A program made the position numbers and the translations under genes. 32,125 nucleotides of DNA from Thermoproteota archaeon. GTDB taxonomy: Archaea; Thermoproteota; Thermoprotei_A; EX4484-217-1; JAPDJV01. The number at the start of each line of letters is the position of its first letter. Within the stretch, counting starts at the first letter, position 1. The stretch lies in assembly GCA_029258925.1 (NCBI GenBank), contig JAPDJV010000010.1, positions 1-32,125 on the forward strand, in the 5' to 3' direction. Positions 23,819 through 31,891 of the stretch are shown here, in pieces. The notes below the pieces were generated by a model. The model did no database searches, had not been told where the DNA came from, and was given only the letters and a program-made list of their open reading frames with translations.

Positions 23819-24883
23819 GTGATGTGTGTGCAATGTGTTAAAGGCATGTTGAACGGGCCTTGTGGGAGCATGAGGGATGGTAAGTGTGAAGTTGGTGTTA
23901 AATGTCCATGGTATGCTTTGTACAAGGAGGGTAAGTTAACTGACGAAGTTAAATTGGATAAAGGTTTCCTCGTAAAACTGGAAGTGAAGAGTAGAGAGGC
24001 TAGGGCAGAGTTCTTGAAGAAAGCTTTAAACGATAAAATAGTTTATACCCTTGACTTGCCTCCTTTACCTGAAATGTTTCCTGGAAAGAATATTCTTGAA
24101 ATGTATGATGCTGTTAGCGTGCCAGACAATCCAATGGCCAGGCCATACATAGACCCGGTGGTCTACTGCTATAAGGTTAAGCAAGAGTTCGGTGTTGAAA
24201 CCATTGCACACATTACTGCTAGAGATAGGAATAGGCTTGCACTCCTATCGATGTTCATGACCGTGGGGTATGCTGGGGTAGACGGTGTAATGCTTGTCAC
24301 CGGAGACCACACAATACACTCGCCATACAAGGTTATCAGGCCAGTGTACGATCTGGACTCCGTTAGAATGATCTATCTTGCTAGACTCGTGACGGACTAC
24401 GGTGTCGACTTCAGGGGGAAGAAACTACCTTACAAGCCATTCTTCCACATTGGTGCAGGCTGGGATCCAAATATTGAGGCAGGCCTAGAACTTATAAGGA
24501 TTAAGAGGAAGATCAAGGCTGGTGCAGAATTCTTCGAGTCCCAGGCAATATTCGATATCAAGCCTGTGGTGGAGTTATTGAAGACTATTAAAGGAGCTGG
24601 CATAGACGTACCACTAATGCTATGCCTAATACCAGTGTACAAGCTGAAAGAACTAAAATTCATGCCTAAGCTCGGAGTTAAAGTATCTAAAGAGTACTTG
24701 GATAAAATATTGGAGATAAAAGACGATCCCGTGAAATGTAGAGAGTACTCGGTGAACTATCTGGCAGCAATGGCGGAGGAGGCAGCACAAGTATACGATA
24801 GAATAGGCTACTATATCGGGTCGCATGGAGGATTTGATCTAGCAGAAGAGTTGACAAAGGAGATTAAGAGTAGAGTAGGGTGA
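23819..24883 (+). CDS. metF: methylenetetrahydrofolate reductase, MetV-MetF fusion
   Basis: 354 residues. The first ~45 residues are a Cys-rich module (C3, C6, C15, C23, C29, with NGPCGSMRDGKCEVGVKCPW) like MetV / the 'MTHFR C-terminal' zinc or iron-sulfur domain. The rest is a MetF-type TIM barrel (TLDLPP, ETIAHITARDRNR, GVDGVMLVTGDH, FFHIGAGWDP, AGAEFFESQAIFD, VPLMLCLIPV). It would reduce a methylene-tetrahydropterin to the methyl form for methionine or C1 metabolism; the pterin used is not known. Here the MetV module is N-terminal to MetF in one chain. GTG start, AGAGGT upstream, and the TATA-like TTTAAATAA at 23776-23784. Confidence 0.85.
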   Translation: MMCVQCVKGMLNGPCGSMRDGKCEVGVKCPWYALYKEGKLTDEVKLDKGFLVKLEVKSREARAEFLKKALNDKIVYTLDLPPLPEMFPGKNILEMYDAVSVPDNPMARPYIDPVVYCYKVKQEFGVETIAHITARDRNRLALLSMFMTVGYAGVDGVMLVTGDHTIHSPYKVIRPVYDLDSVRMIYLARLVTDYGVDFRGKKLPYKPFFHIGAGWDPNIEAGLELIRIKRKIKAGAEFFESQAIFDIKPVVELLKTIKGAGIDVPLMLCLIPVYKLKELKFMPKLGVKVSKEYLDKILEIKDDPVKCREYSVNYLAAMAEEAAQVYDRIGYYIGSHGGFDLAEELTKEIKSRVG

Positions 24884-25081
24884 AAAACAATAAAACTCTC
24901 TACTATTTTTATTCAGCGAGGCTTCCCGAAAGAGTTTATCTAAAATGTGGTCTTAATCATCGTCTTTGAAGAATTATGATCTTAAACTCGTAGGCCACTA
25001 TGTAAGCCAAGTGTTTCAGAAAACTTAGCGTGAGTCTGAAATATATATTAGGACTTTTATTCTTGAACCCTGGGGAACAAT

Positions 25082-25456
25082 GTGACCAGGGTATTCATAT
25101 CCTCTCCTCTAAAGAATAAAATGTTAAACGACTTGTTGGCTAAGCTATTGGAGGAGGAAGGCTTCTCCACATATTTGCCTCAGAGAGATACTCCCCAAGT
25201 TAGTGATGTGAAAGAAGTGTTTGAAGCTAATATTAAAGCTATTTCCAGCGCTAATATCGTGGTAGCAGTTCTCGTTAATCATGGCCGTGACCTGGGATTC
25301 GAATTGGGTTACGCGTATGCACTGGGCAAACCAATAATAGCGTTGGTCGGCGACGATGACTACAAGAAAGATAAGATGATTTTCGGGTCAATAACAGATA
25401 CAGCACGCTCTGTGGAAGATCTCGTACAGAAACTCCGGGAATACGAGTTTCAATAG
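25082..25456 (+). CDS. nucleoside 2-deoxyribosyltransferase-like protein
   Basis: 124 residues with the flavodoxin-like fold of the nucleoside deoxyribosyltransferase family. VFISSPL comes at the N-terminus, ANIVVAVL in the middle, then GRDLGFELGYAYALGKPIIAL, where the Glu of FELGYA is the family's catalytic residue. Relatives swap bases on deoxyribose or split nucleotides. GTG start. A TATA element (AATATATATTAGG, about 25039-25051) puts the transcript start some 17 bases upstream, with no Shine-Dalgarno, so translation is near-leaderless. It stands as a single gene. Confidence 0.8.
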   Translation: MTRVFISSPLKNKMLNDLLAKLLEEEGFSTYLPQRDTPQVSDVKEVFEANIKAISSANIVVAVLVNHGRDLGFELGYAYALGKPIIALVGDDDYKKDKMIFGSITDTARSVEDLVQKLREYEFQ

Positions 25457-25552
25457 TCACAATTAAATGAAGAAGACTAGTGTAGTTGAAGGTGGCTTAT
25501 GGAGCATGTAAACAATGTCAAGATTGTTCTAGGAAAGAGAATTTAGGAATTC

Positions 25553-25660
25553 TTAAACATTTAGGAGTAATTCTTCCACTTTGTTCCCAACCATTTCAGC
25601 CTCTTCTAGAGTATTCTCTAGAATAATGAACTCGCTAAATAAAATTTTATAACGTGGAGT
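25553..25660 (-). pseudogene. C-terminal fragment of a lost gene
   Basis: A minus-strand frame with no start codon reads PRYKILFSEFIILENTLEEA then EMVGNKVEELLLNV and ends at TAA 25553-25555. The amphipathic Glu/Leu-rich tail is typical of the ends of small nucleotidyltransferase or HEPN toxin-antitoxin proteins, but this is not enough for assignment. The rest of 25457-25742 shows only the vapB promoter (CTTTTATATT, 25700-25709). Confidence 0.3.
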
Positions 25661-25742
25661 TTATCTCTTTAGGTCAGGCTTGCTAATTATACCAGGCAAC
25701 TTTTATATTTCTGCTAATATGCTTTATACATGGTTATGATGT

Positions 25743-25988
25743 ATGAGTCAGATTATAACATCAAGGGTTGGGAAGAAGGGTGCTATTTACCTTCCCAAAG
25801 AACTGATGAGGAAAATGGGCATTAATGAGGGAGATAAAGTTGTCATGAAAATAGAGGGTAATAAACTGATTTTGGAATTTATACCAGACCCCTTATCGCT
25901 AGCCCTCACTATTAGGAAGTGGGCTAAGACTACAGTTAAAGAATTTGAATATGAATCAGAGGAAGAGCAGAATGAGCTCTACAATTAA
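25743..25988 (+). CDS. vapB: VapB antitoxin, AbrB/SpoVT type
   Basis: 81 residues. The N-terminal swapped-hairpin DNA-binding fold is clear: ITSRVGKKGAIYLPKELMRK, then MGINEGDKVVMKIEGNKLIL. The C-terminal tail (FEYESEEEQNELYN) is acidic and should bind the toxin. It would repress its own operon and neutralise VapC. It overlaps the toxin gene by 17 bases. A TATA element at 25700-25709 is about 35 bases upstream, so the mRNA leader is very short and there is no clear ribosome site. Confidence 0.9.
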   Translation: MSQIITSRVGKKGAIYLPKELMRKMGINEGDKVVMKIEGNKLILEFIPDPLSLALTIRKWAKTTVKEFEYESEEEQNELYN

Positions 25989-26460
25989 GGTACTACTTGA
26001 CTCCACATACCTGCTTCCAAGCTTCGGTATCGAGATTCTAGGATTAACTGATAATGATATAATCGAGCTCAGGGAGCAGGCTTTAAAGAACAACGTTAAA
26101 TTTTACTGCATGACGGCATCGTGGACTGAAATTATAGGGAAAGTGTGTAGAGAAGCCGAGCACCACGGCATAGACTTATGTAAATTACTGAATACCGTGT
26201 TACCCTCAATTTTAGAATACGAACTGTATACGTGGATTAATCCATCTACTGAAGCAGTGAAGCTGGCATTTAAGCTGAGAATGCTTGGACACAAGGATAA
26301 TATAGATAACTTACTCTATGCAACGGCCACCGTAAACAATATGGTATTTTTGACTATGGATGACGAGTTCAAGGGGTTCTTGAAGAAACACGGCCTTGAA
26401 GTCAATAATGTTAAAAATCATGTACAATTAATTCAAGAATTAAGAAATAGAGACAAGTAG
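25972..26460 (+). CDS. vapC: VapC toxin, PIN-domain ribonuclease
   Basis: 162 residues from the ATG at 25972, which is preceded by GAGGAAGAG; an upstream in-frame ATG at 25945 lies well inside vapB and lacks a site. PIN-domain acidic residues are Asp10 (VLLDSTYLLP), Glu53 (SWTEIIGK), Asp109/Asp112 (GHKDNIDNLLYATA) and Asp130/131 (LTMDDEFKGF). It would cleave RNA when free of VapB. It is intact, in contrast to the RelE toxin in this window, so this pair is probably functional. Confidence 0.9.
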   Translation: MSSTIKVLLDSTYLLPSFGIEILGLTDNDIIELREQALKNNVKFYCMTASWTEIIGKVCREAEHHGIDLCKLLNTVLPSILEYELYTWINPSTEAVKLAFKLRMLGHKDNIDNLLYATATVNNMVFLTMDDEFKGFLKKHGLEVNNVKNHVQLIQELRNRDK

Positions 26461-26500
26461 CATAATATGATTGTTATACTAGGTGCACACTGGTAAGCAT

Positions 26501-26920
26501 CTAGCTCCATATTTTTCTAAGGTCTCTGAGGTCAATCAGCGTTTCTATCCAGTATGGAATAGTTGCTAACACTAGGATTAATATGGTCGATAGCGGGGGT
26601 TTTGATAGTAGTATGTATGTTGCTACGAGCGTTGACGTGAATGCCGTGTATATCATCATCCTAGGTAATATTATCCCTCTTATAGCAATGTATGAGGCTA
26701 AAAAAGGTGGTAGTTTTTTAATGATCTCGTAGTCTCCGTCATCCCTCCTAGTAGCCAGACCCCTTTTAACTAGCTTCTCCAGCACTCTCTGAGCTTTACC
26801 TGGACTACTATACTCTAATATTCTCTGAGCCTCCCTAACACCAACAGGCTTGCCATGTCTCAACAGTTTCATGTAAGCTTTTATAGTTTCACTGTCAACA
26901 CTATAGCCCATGGTATCCAC
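26501..26920 (-). CDS. winged-helix protein with C-terminal membrane helices
   Basis: 139 residues. The N-terminal ~70 form a winged helix (KLLRHGKPVGVREAQRILEY, SSPGKAQRVLEKLVKRGLAT, then the wing RRDDGDYEIIKK). The C-terminal half has about two membrane helices (IAIRGIILPRMMIYTAFTST, and LSTILILVLATIPYWIETLI). Such membrane-tethered winged helices are known in archaea, but their targets are mostly unknown. It starts 5 bases after the stop of the secreted-protein gene, so the two form one operon. It may sense or report on that partner. GTG start at 26920 or ATG at 26911. Confidence 0.8.
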   Translation of the reverse strand: MDTMGYSVDSETIKAYMKLLRHGKPVGVREAQRILEYSSPGKAQRVLEKLVKRGLATRRDDGDYEIIKKLPPFLASYIAIRGIILPRMMIYTAFTSTLVATYILLSKPPLSTILILVLATIPYWIETLIDLRDLRKIWS

Positions 26921-26925
26921 CGAGA

Positions 26926-28029
26926 TTACATTCTTCTCACTACAATTCCCACTATTAATGCCACAATTAAGGCTATTCCCACGGGCAAAGCTATTTTCTC
27001 AAGTTCTCCTAAGACTTGAGGCTGCGTTGACTCCCCTACTGGCGATCCACTAGTTGAGGGCGGCTCTGAAGGTATTTCTTCAAGAGGATAGTCCCATCCA
27101 CATCCAGATACTCTAAGAAGCATTGCTCCGTCTATCATATAATAGGGTGTCCATTCACCCTTATAGTACACTATCCTACTATTCCACCCGGCAAGACCGG
27201 GACCGGCGACCTCCATGATCCTACTTATATCGTGATCATCTAGTCCGCTTATGACACCGAGTTCTCTTAACCATTTAAGCTCGTATTCCAGCGCTTCTCT
27301 AAGTCTCTCACCACCGACTTCCGGTACTGGAACGCTGGCGTTACCTCCGTGCTCCCTGAACTCCAGGCTAATGTCTTTGTTAAATATTTGGCTGAGCAAC
27401 GCATTAACTTCGTTGAATGCTTCCATGCTGTAGCCTTCAACAATTACATTAGCCATTACAGTATTATTATGGGCTGATGCCATGTAAATCGTTGCGTTAA
27501 CATCATCTATTGTCTTGCATAGGTAGCCTCTAATGTATCCTCCTTCATTCCCTATATCAACATGCCATCCAAAGTCCGAAGCGATTCCTCTAATAGTCTC
27601 GAAGTCTATGCTTTCGTTTCTTAACTCTATACTGGCCTCATACCTGACAGCAGTCTCGTTTAAATATGTGATCGGGCTCTCGACGCGGACGCCAATATAT
27701 TTCCCCGCACTTTCTTCAGGGAAGAGTCTTTGTAGAGAAACTATCACCACTACTCTTTCATCCACGTGGCTTCGGTACAGGTAAGCTGTTTCCCCCCACA
27801 AGTACTCTACCTTAACAATACCTGTCATTCCATCCAGAATGCTCAGATCATACACTATGCTCGGCTTGTTTAAAACAACTTCTATGGAACCTTTATCAGT
27901 TGGATCAAAACATGCCTCCGCTAATGTCGAGTTAACAGCTACGAGCACTAGGCTCATCACTATTATGCTGAACATTATGCTCGACACCAACTTACGTTTA
28001 ACTAAGTAAGGACCGCTCCCTGAATTCAC
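26926..28029 (-). CDS. secreted, C-terminally membrane-anchored protein of unknown function
   Basis: 367 residues. A signal peptide or signal anchor lies at ~12-37 (KRKLVSSIMFSIIVMSLVLV, ending STLAEA). An extracellular part of about 300 residues is rich in beta strands and possible N-glycosylation sites (Asn-x-Ser/Thr, e.g. LNET, RNES). A Ser/Pro/Thr-rich stalk (PSEPPSTSGSPVGESTQ) is followed by a C-terminal membrane helix (LPVGIALIVALIVGIVVRRM). This is a surface protein with a spacer that lifts it off the membrane. No catalytic motif seen. GTG start with GGTGAT 5 bases upstream. Operon with the membrane winged-helix gene. Confidence 0.8.
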   Translation of the reverse strand: MNSGSGPYLVKRKLVSSIMFSIIVMSLVLVAVNSTLAEACFDPTDKGSIEVVLNKPSIVYDLSILDGMTGIVKVEYLWGETAYLYRSHVDERVVVIVSLQRLFPEESAGKYIGVRVESPITYLNETAVRYEASIELRNESIDFETIRGIASDFGWHVDIGNEGGYIRGYLCKTIDDVNATIYMASAHNNTVMANVIVEGYSMEAFNEVNALLSQIFNKDISLEFREHGGNASVPVPEVGGERLREALEYELKWLRELGVISGLDDHDISRIMEVAGPGLAGWNSRIVYYKGEWTPYYMIDGAMLLRVSGCGWDYPLEEIPSEPPSTSGSPVGESTQPQVLGELEKIALPVGIALIVALIVGIVVRRM

Positions 28030-28205
28030 AATACATCACCCTCTAATGAAATCCTTAGTCTCCCATTTAGTTAAAACTATGGAGTAGAACATAATTGTCC
28101 TTAAACCATGACATGTAATAACGTTCTCAGCGAACCCTTACATTAATTTCTCCAGCTGTGTTGAAGAGTATTTAGTTGAGGTTCGAGGAGGAGAAGGCTG
28201 GAAAC

Positions 28206-28214
28206 TATTATAAG
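28206..28214 (+). promoter_or_regulatory. TATA-box promoter for the D-aminoacylase
   Basis: TATTATAAG. Transcription should begin near 28235, which is downstream of the first possible start codon (GTG 28216) and so argues for a later start. Confidence 0.45.
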
Positions 28215-28260
28215 TGTGGTTCCCACTAGAGTGCTTAAAATTATTGTGTGGTGCATTGAT

Positions 28261-30021
28261 TTGGGAGACTACGATATAATTGTTAAGAACGTTCTTATAA
28301 TTGACGGGTCTGGGGCTAAGGGGTTTAAGGGTTCGATAGCTGTTAAAGGCGAACGCATAATTTCTGTCGGCGACGAGTTGGAGGGGGATGCTGATATAGT
28401 TATTGATGGTGGAGGCCTTGTTGCCGCTCCTGGATTCATAGATATTCACTCACATGTCGATGAAACTATTTTGCTGAATCCCAATGCTTGGAGCACTGTT
28501 GTCCAGGGTATAACAACTGTTATAGGAGGCAACTGCGGTTTCTCTCCTGCACCACTAAAAGACTGGTGGCTTTTCTCTTTCTGGGAATACGATGTGTGGG
28601 ACGATGTTGAACCATTCAAGTATTATCCTGAAATCATTCAGCCCATAGATAAAGTCGATAAAGTGTTTAGGGAGAAATACGGGTTGTCGATTGACTGGAG
28701 GAGTTTCAAGGATTTTCTAACGAAGGTCGAGTCGACAGGCATATCGGTTAACTACGTTCCACTAGTTGGACACAACACTATTAGAGCAACTGTTATGGGT
28801 AGAGACTACAAGAGGAAGGCTTCGGAAAAAGAAGTGGAGGAAATGAAGGAATACGTCAGGGAGGCCGTGGAGGCCGGGGCCCACGGATTGTCAACTGGAT
28901 TCGACTACGAGCCGGGAAGCTATGCTTCAACAGATGAAGTAGTCGAATTGGCTAAAGTTGTATCAGAATATAATGGAATATATGCTACCCATTGGAGGAG
29001 GACTGGTGTCAGGAAGGAGAGAGTAGAGTTTGAGCCTCCCGAGAAAATAAAGGGTATTATTGAGGCTATCGAGATAGGTAGGAGAGCCAATGTGCCAGTG
29101 CAGATATCTCATATAATGTCAGGTTACACAATATATCCGACACCGCCGAGAAGCCTAGCACTAGCAGCCATAAGAGCTACTTTAGATGTGATAGAAGAGG
29201 CTGCAAGCAGCGGTGTTGACGTATACTTCGATGTGATACCAAATACTGATGGAGGAGTATTCACAATACCCTACCTGGCATCCCTCTTAGCTCCGTGGGT
29301 TAAAGATGCTGGTACCAGAAAGGCCATAGCCCAACTATTAAAGGCTAAAGACTATAGGAGGGAGGTAAAGGAGACTATTAAAGCTGGTAAATGGTGGCTT
29401 ATTAACCCGAAAGTCGACCCGTACTGGGCTGAAAAAGTAATCATACTAGACTGTAGTGTGGAGAAGTATAAGGGTAAGAGTCTTGGTGAAATAGCTGGTG
29501 AAGAAGATGTTAACCCACTTGACAAATTATTCGATATCCTAGTTGAAGACCCTGAAACCAGGATTATGACTAAAATAATAAGCGACGAGGTTGAAGTAGA
29601 GGAGTTCATTAAGCATCCCAGGGCAATAGTGTGTACAGATGTGTTTGCATACGATAAGCCTTGGTCTATGAGTAAGCCACCATACTTCCTGCCACACCCA
29701 AACACTTACGGCGTATTCCCAAGGTATATTAGAAGATATGCTTTGGAGCGTAAAGTATTGTCATTGGAGGAGGCAATATATAAGATAACAGGCTTATCAG
29801 CTAAGAGATTCAGGCTGGAAAACAGGGGGCTAATAAAGCCGGGATACTATGCTGACATAGTTATATTCGATCCCAATGAAATCAGCGACATGGGGGATTA
29901 CATAGAGCCGAGAAGACCACCTAAGGGAATAAACTACGTTCTAGTTAATGGGAAAATAGTTGTAAAGGAGGGAGCACATACTGGAATAAGACCGGGGAAG
30001 ATCATAAGGAGAAAACAATAA
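28261..30021 (+). CDS. N-acyl-D-amino-acid deacylase family amidohydrolase
   Basis: 586 residues from the TTG at 28261. Amidohydrolase signatures: APGFIDIHSHVDE (metal His pair), IGGNCGFSPAP (metal-binding Cys of D-aminoacylases), GLSTGFDYEPGSYASTDE, THWRRTG, QISHIM (metal His) and VCTDVFAYDKPW (catalytic Asp). The C-terminal beta-sandwich ends with PGYYADIVIFDP and VLVNGKIVVKEG. The enzyme family removes acyl groups from D-amino acids, and some members act on dipeptides or hydantoin-like rings. The chosen TTG has GGTG 7 bases upstream and starts with GDYDIIVKN, the family's usual beginning. GTG starts at 28246 and 28216 are longer alternatives. Intact. Confidence 0.9.
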   Translation: MGDYDIIVKNVLIIDGSGAKGFKGSIAVKGERIISVGDELEGDADIVIDGGGLVAAPGFIDIHSHVDETILLNPNAWSTVVQGITTVIGGNCGFSPAPLKDWWLFSFWEYDVWDDVEPFKYYPEIIQPIDKVDKVFREKYGLSIDWRSFKDFLTKVESTGISVNYVPLVGHNTIRATVMGRDYKRKASEKEVEEMKEYVREAVEAGAHGLSTGFDYEPGSYASTDEVVELAKVVSEYNGIYATHWRRTGVRKERVEFEPPEKIKGIIEAIEIGRRANVPVQISHIMSGYTIYPTPPRSLALAAIRATLDVIEEAASSGVDVYFDVIPNTDGGVFTIPYLASLLAPWVKDAGTRKAIAQLLKAKDYRREVKETIKAGKWWLINPKVDPYWAEKVIILDCSVEKYKGKSLGEIAGEEDVNPLDKLFDILVEDPETRIMTKIISDEVEVEEFIKHPRAIVCTDVFAYDKPWSMSKPPYFLPHPNTYGVFPRYIRRYALERKVLSLEEAIYKITGLSAKRFRLENRGLIKPGYYADIVIFDPNEISDMGDYIEPRRPPKGINYVLVNGKIVVKEGAHTGIRPGKIIRRKQ

Positions 30022-30269
30022 GTTCCATGTTTTTACATACCATCCAATTTCTCCAACTATACGTTATTTAATAGTTACCTAGCTTTTAAATGTGGTAAGA
30101 TAACAGTTTTGATGCAATAAACTCTTAGACAATATCCTTTGTCAGGCCAATATTCTTCACAAACCCCGATGCTTGTTGCTACAATAGTCAAATAGTATCT
30201 ATGCGTGTGTGGAGAATTGCTACTGACTACAATATTGTGTCTCTAGGTCTTATTAAAGAAAATTTTATA

Positions 30270-30291
30270 TTTTTCTGAAATTTCAGAAAAA
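30270..30291. promoter_or_regulatory. 22-bp perfect palindrome at the radical-SAM promoter
   Basis: Each half reads TTTTTCTGAAA towards the centre at 30280/30281; all 11 positions pair. It directly follows a TATA element (AATTTTATAT, 30261-30270) and would cover the transcription start. It ends 16 bases before the TTG start. Position and symmetry fit an operator for a dimeric regulator that blocks transcription. The GbsR/MarR-like protein encoded at the end of this operon is the obvious candidate. Confidence 0.6.
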
Positions 30292-30307
30292 AGAAAGGTG
30301 TTAGGGT

Positions 30308-31876
30308 TTGCAGGGGTACAGAGTGGTTTTAACAGCCGATAGGAGTATGATGAGCAATTATGGTGGAGGCCTCTTCTTCGGCTTCATTTCAACAGGACCA
30401 GTAAAAGGGTTCATACCGTTAACGATATTAATGAAGTTTGTCTTCAAGCCTGTACCGGTTGGGCCTAGAGGAGAAGCACTGCTGGCGCCGAATGGTCTTA
30501 GGAGAATCGAATCTGCATTAATTGAGAGCGGTGTTGTCGGCGAGGAAGAAATCATCGTTACTCCACCAGAAAAACTGGAGAAAGCCATTGGGAGAAGCAC
30601 TAGGATTATAGGCATACATTCACATGACCACCTTGGTAAGGGACCTGCTTCAACAGCTTTCTCAGGTCCAACGGGAATAGTGCACGAGGAACCTATTTCG
30701 GCATGGGGCTTCAAAACCCTCGTAACAAGCCCGATAATACAGGAGTCTAGGAGGAGGGGGGCGATCGTAGTAGCTGGAGGCCCCGGAGCATGGCAGTTCA
30801 CATATGAGGACATGACTAGGCTGGGAGTGGACATCGTATTGTATGGTGAGGGAGAGAAAGCTGTGCCAAGAATATTCTCGAAAATATTAAACGGCGAAGA
30901 CGTGGAGTTACCGCAAATAATCCATGTCAACCCAACAGAGTACCCTAAAGCCGAGGAAATACCTGTTTTAAGAGGAGGCACTATAGGTGGAATAGTTGAG
31001 GTTTCAAGGGGTTGTGGGAGAGGTTGTAGTTTCTGCAGGCCAACCCTAGTCCCTCTTAGACATAGACCCCTAGAACACATACTCAGAGACATAGAGGTTA
31101 ACGTGAAGTGTGGGCAGAGGAGCATATGCCTACATGCAGAGGACATATTCAGGTATGGCAGCAGCCCTCTTGAAGTAAAACACAAGAAAGTTGTAGAACT
31201 ATTTGAGAAAGCCTCTAAGGTTCCAGGAGCAGTCATTTCCAGCTTCAGCCATGCAAATCTAGCATCCATAGCCGCATATCCTAGAACAGTTAGAGCCATA
31301 TCAGAAATTTTAGGAGCAGACGAGAAGAACTGGGTTGGATATCAGACGGGTATAGAGACAGGTAGTCATCGGCTAATAAAAATGCACATGGAGTACAAGC
31401 CTTACCCCTTCAAGCCCGAGGAGTGGCAGGATGTAGTTGAACAAGCTTTTGCAATAAGCGTGGACAACGGGCTTGTCCCAGCCGCAACACTAATAGTTAA
31501 CCTGCCCGGGGAAAGAGAGGAAGATGTTTTGAAGACTATAGCACTTGTCGAGAAGCTCAGACCATACAAGAGCCTAATAGTCCCCCTACTATACGTGCCC
31601 ATGAATCCAGCGCAGAAGATGATGAGGTTCATAGAAGATGCCGAGTGGTATCATTGGGAGCTCTACATGTCTGTTTGGGAGCACAACATGAAGTGGCTAC
31701 CGGTGACAGCAGAAGAATACGTCAAGAATACTAGTCCAGGAGTGAAGATCTTCGTGAAATCCCTCATCAAGTTATTGAAGAGAGTTGCAGATAAGAGAGT
31801 TAAATCATTTATAAAGAGTAACTTGGAGAAGAAGCTTGAGGAGAGATCAAGAAAAATATTGCTAAAAGCAAAATAG
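30308..31876 (+). CDS. B12-binding-type radical SAM protein
   Basis: 522 residues. The N-terminal ~210 residues have the Rossmann-like look of a B12-binding domain (IIGIHSHDHLGKGPAS, AIVVAGGPGAWQFT, VDIVLYGEGEKAVPRI). The radical SAM domain starts with EVSRGCGRGCSFCRP, giving C-x3-C-x2-C for the 4Fe-4S cluster, followed by ICLHAEDIFRYG, VGYQTGIETGSHRLIK and LIVNLPGEREEDVLKTI. The C-terminal ~100 residues are helical and basic. The substrate is unknown; relatives methylate or rearrange unreactive carbons. The N-domain lacks an obvious DxHxxG B12 motif, so cobalamin binding is not assured. TTG start with AAAGGTG upstream. Followed after 15 bases by a regulator gene. Confidence 0.9.
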   Translation: MQGYRVVLTADRSMMSNYGGGLFFGFISTGPVKGFIPLTILMKFVFKPVPVGPRGEALLAPNGLRRIESALIESGVVGEEEIIVTPPEKLEKAIGRSTRIIGIHSHDHLGKGPASTAFSGPTGIVHEEPISAWGFKTLVTSPIIQESRRRGAIVVAGGPGAWQFTYEDMTRLGVDIVLYGEGEKAVPRIFSKILNGEDVELPQIIHVNPTEYPKAEEIPVLRGGTIGGIVEVSRGCGRGCSFCRPTLVPLRHRPLEHILRDIEVNVKCGQRSICLHAEDIFRYGSSPLEVKHKKVVELFEKASKVPGAVISSFSHANLASIAAYPRTVRAISEILGADEKNWVGYQTGIETGSHRLIKMHMEYKPYPFKPEEWQDVVEQAFAISVDNGLVPAATLIVNLPGEREEDVLKTIALVEKLRPYKSLIVPLLYVPMNPAQKMMRFIEDAEWYHWELYMSVWEHNMKWLPVTAEEYVKNTSPGVKIFVKSLIKLLKRVADKRVKSFIKSNLEKKLEERSRKILLKAK

Positions 31877-31891
31877 CCTCAGGTGCTGGAA

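Noticed and set aside
30358-31299. Long minus-strand open frame (313 codons) inside the radical-SAM gene
   Set aside because: It mirrors the codon pattern of the conserved radical-SAM gene and has no start signals or motifs.
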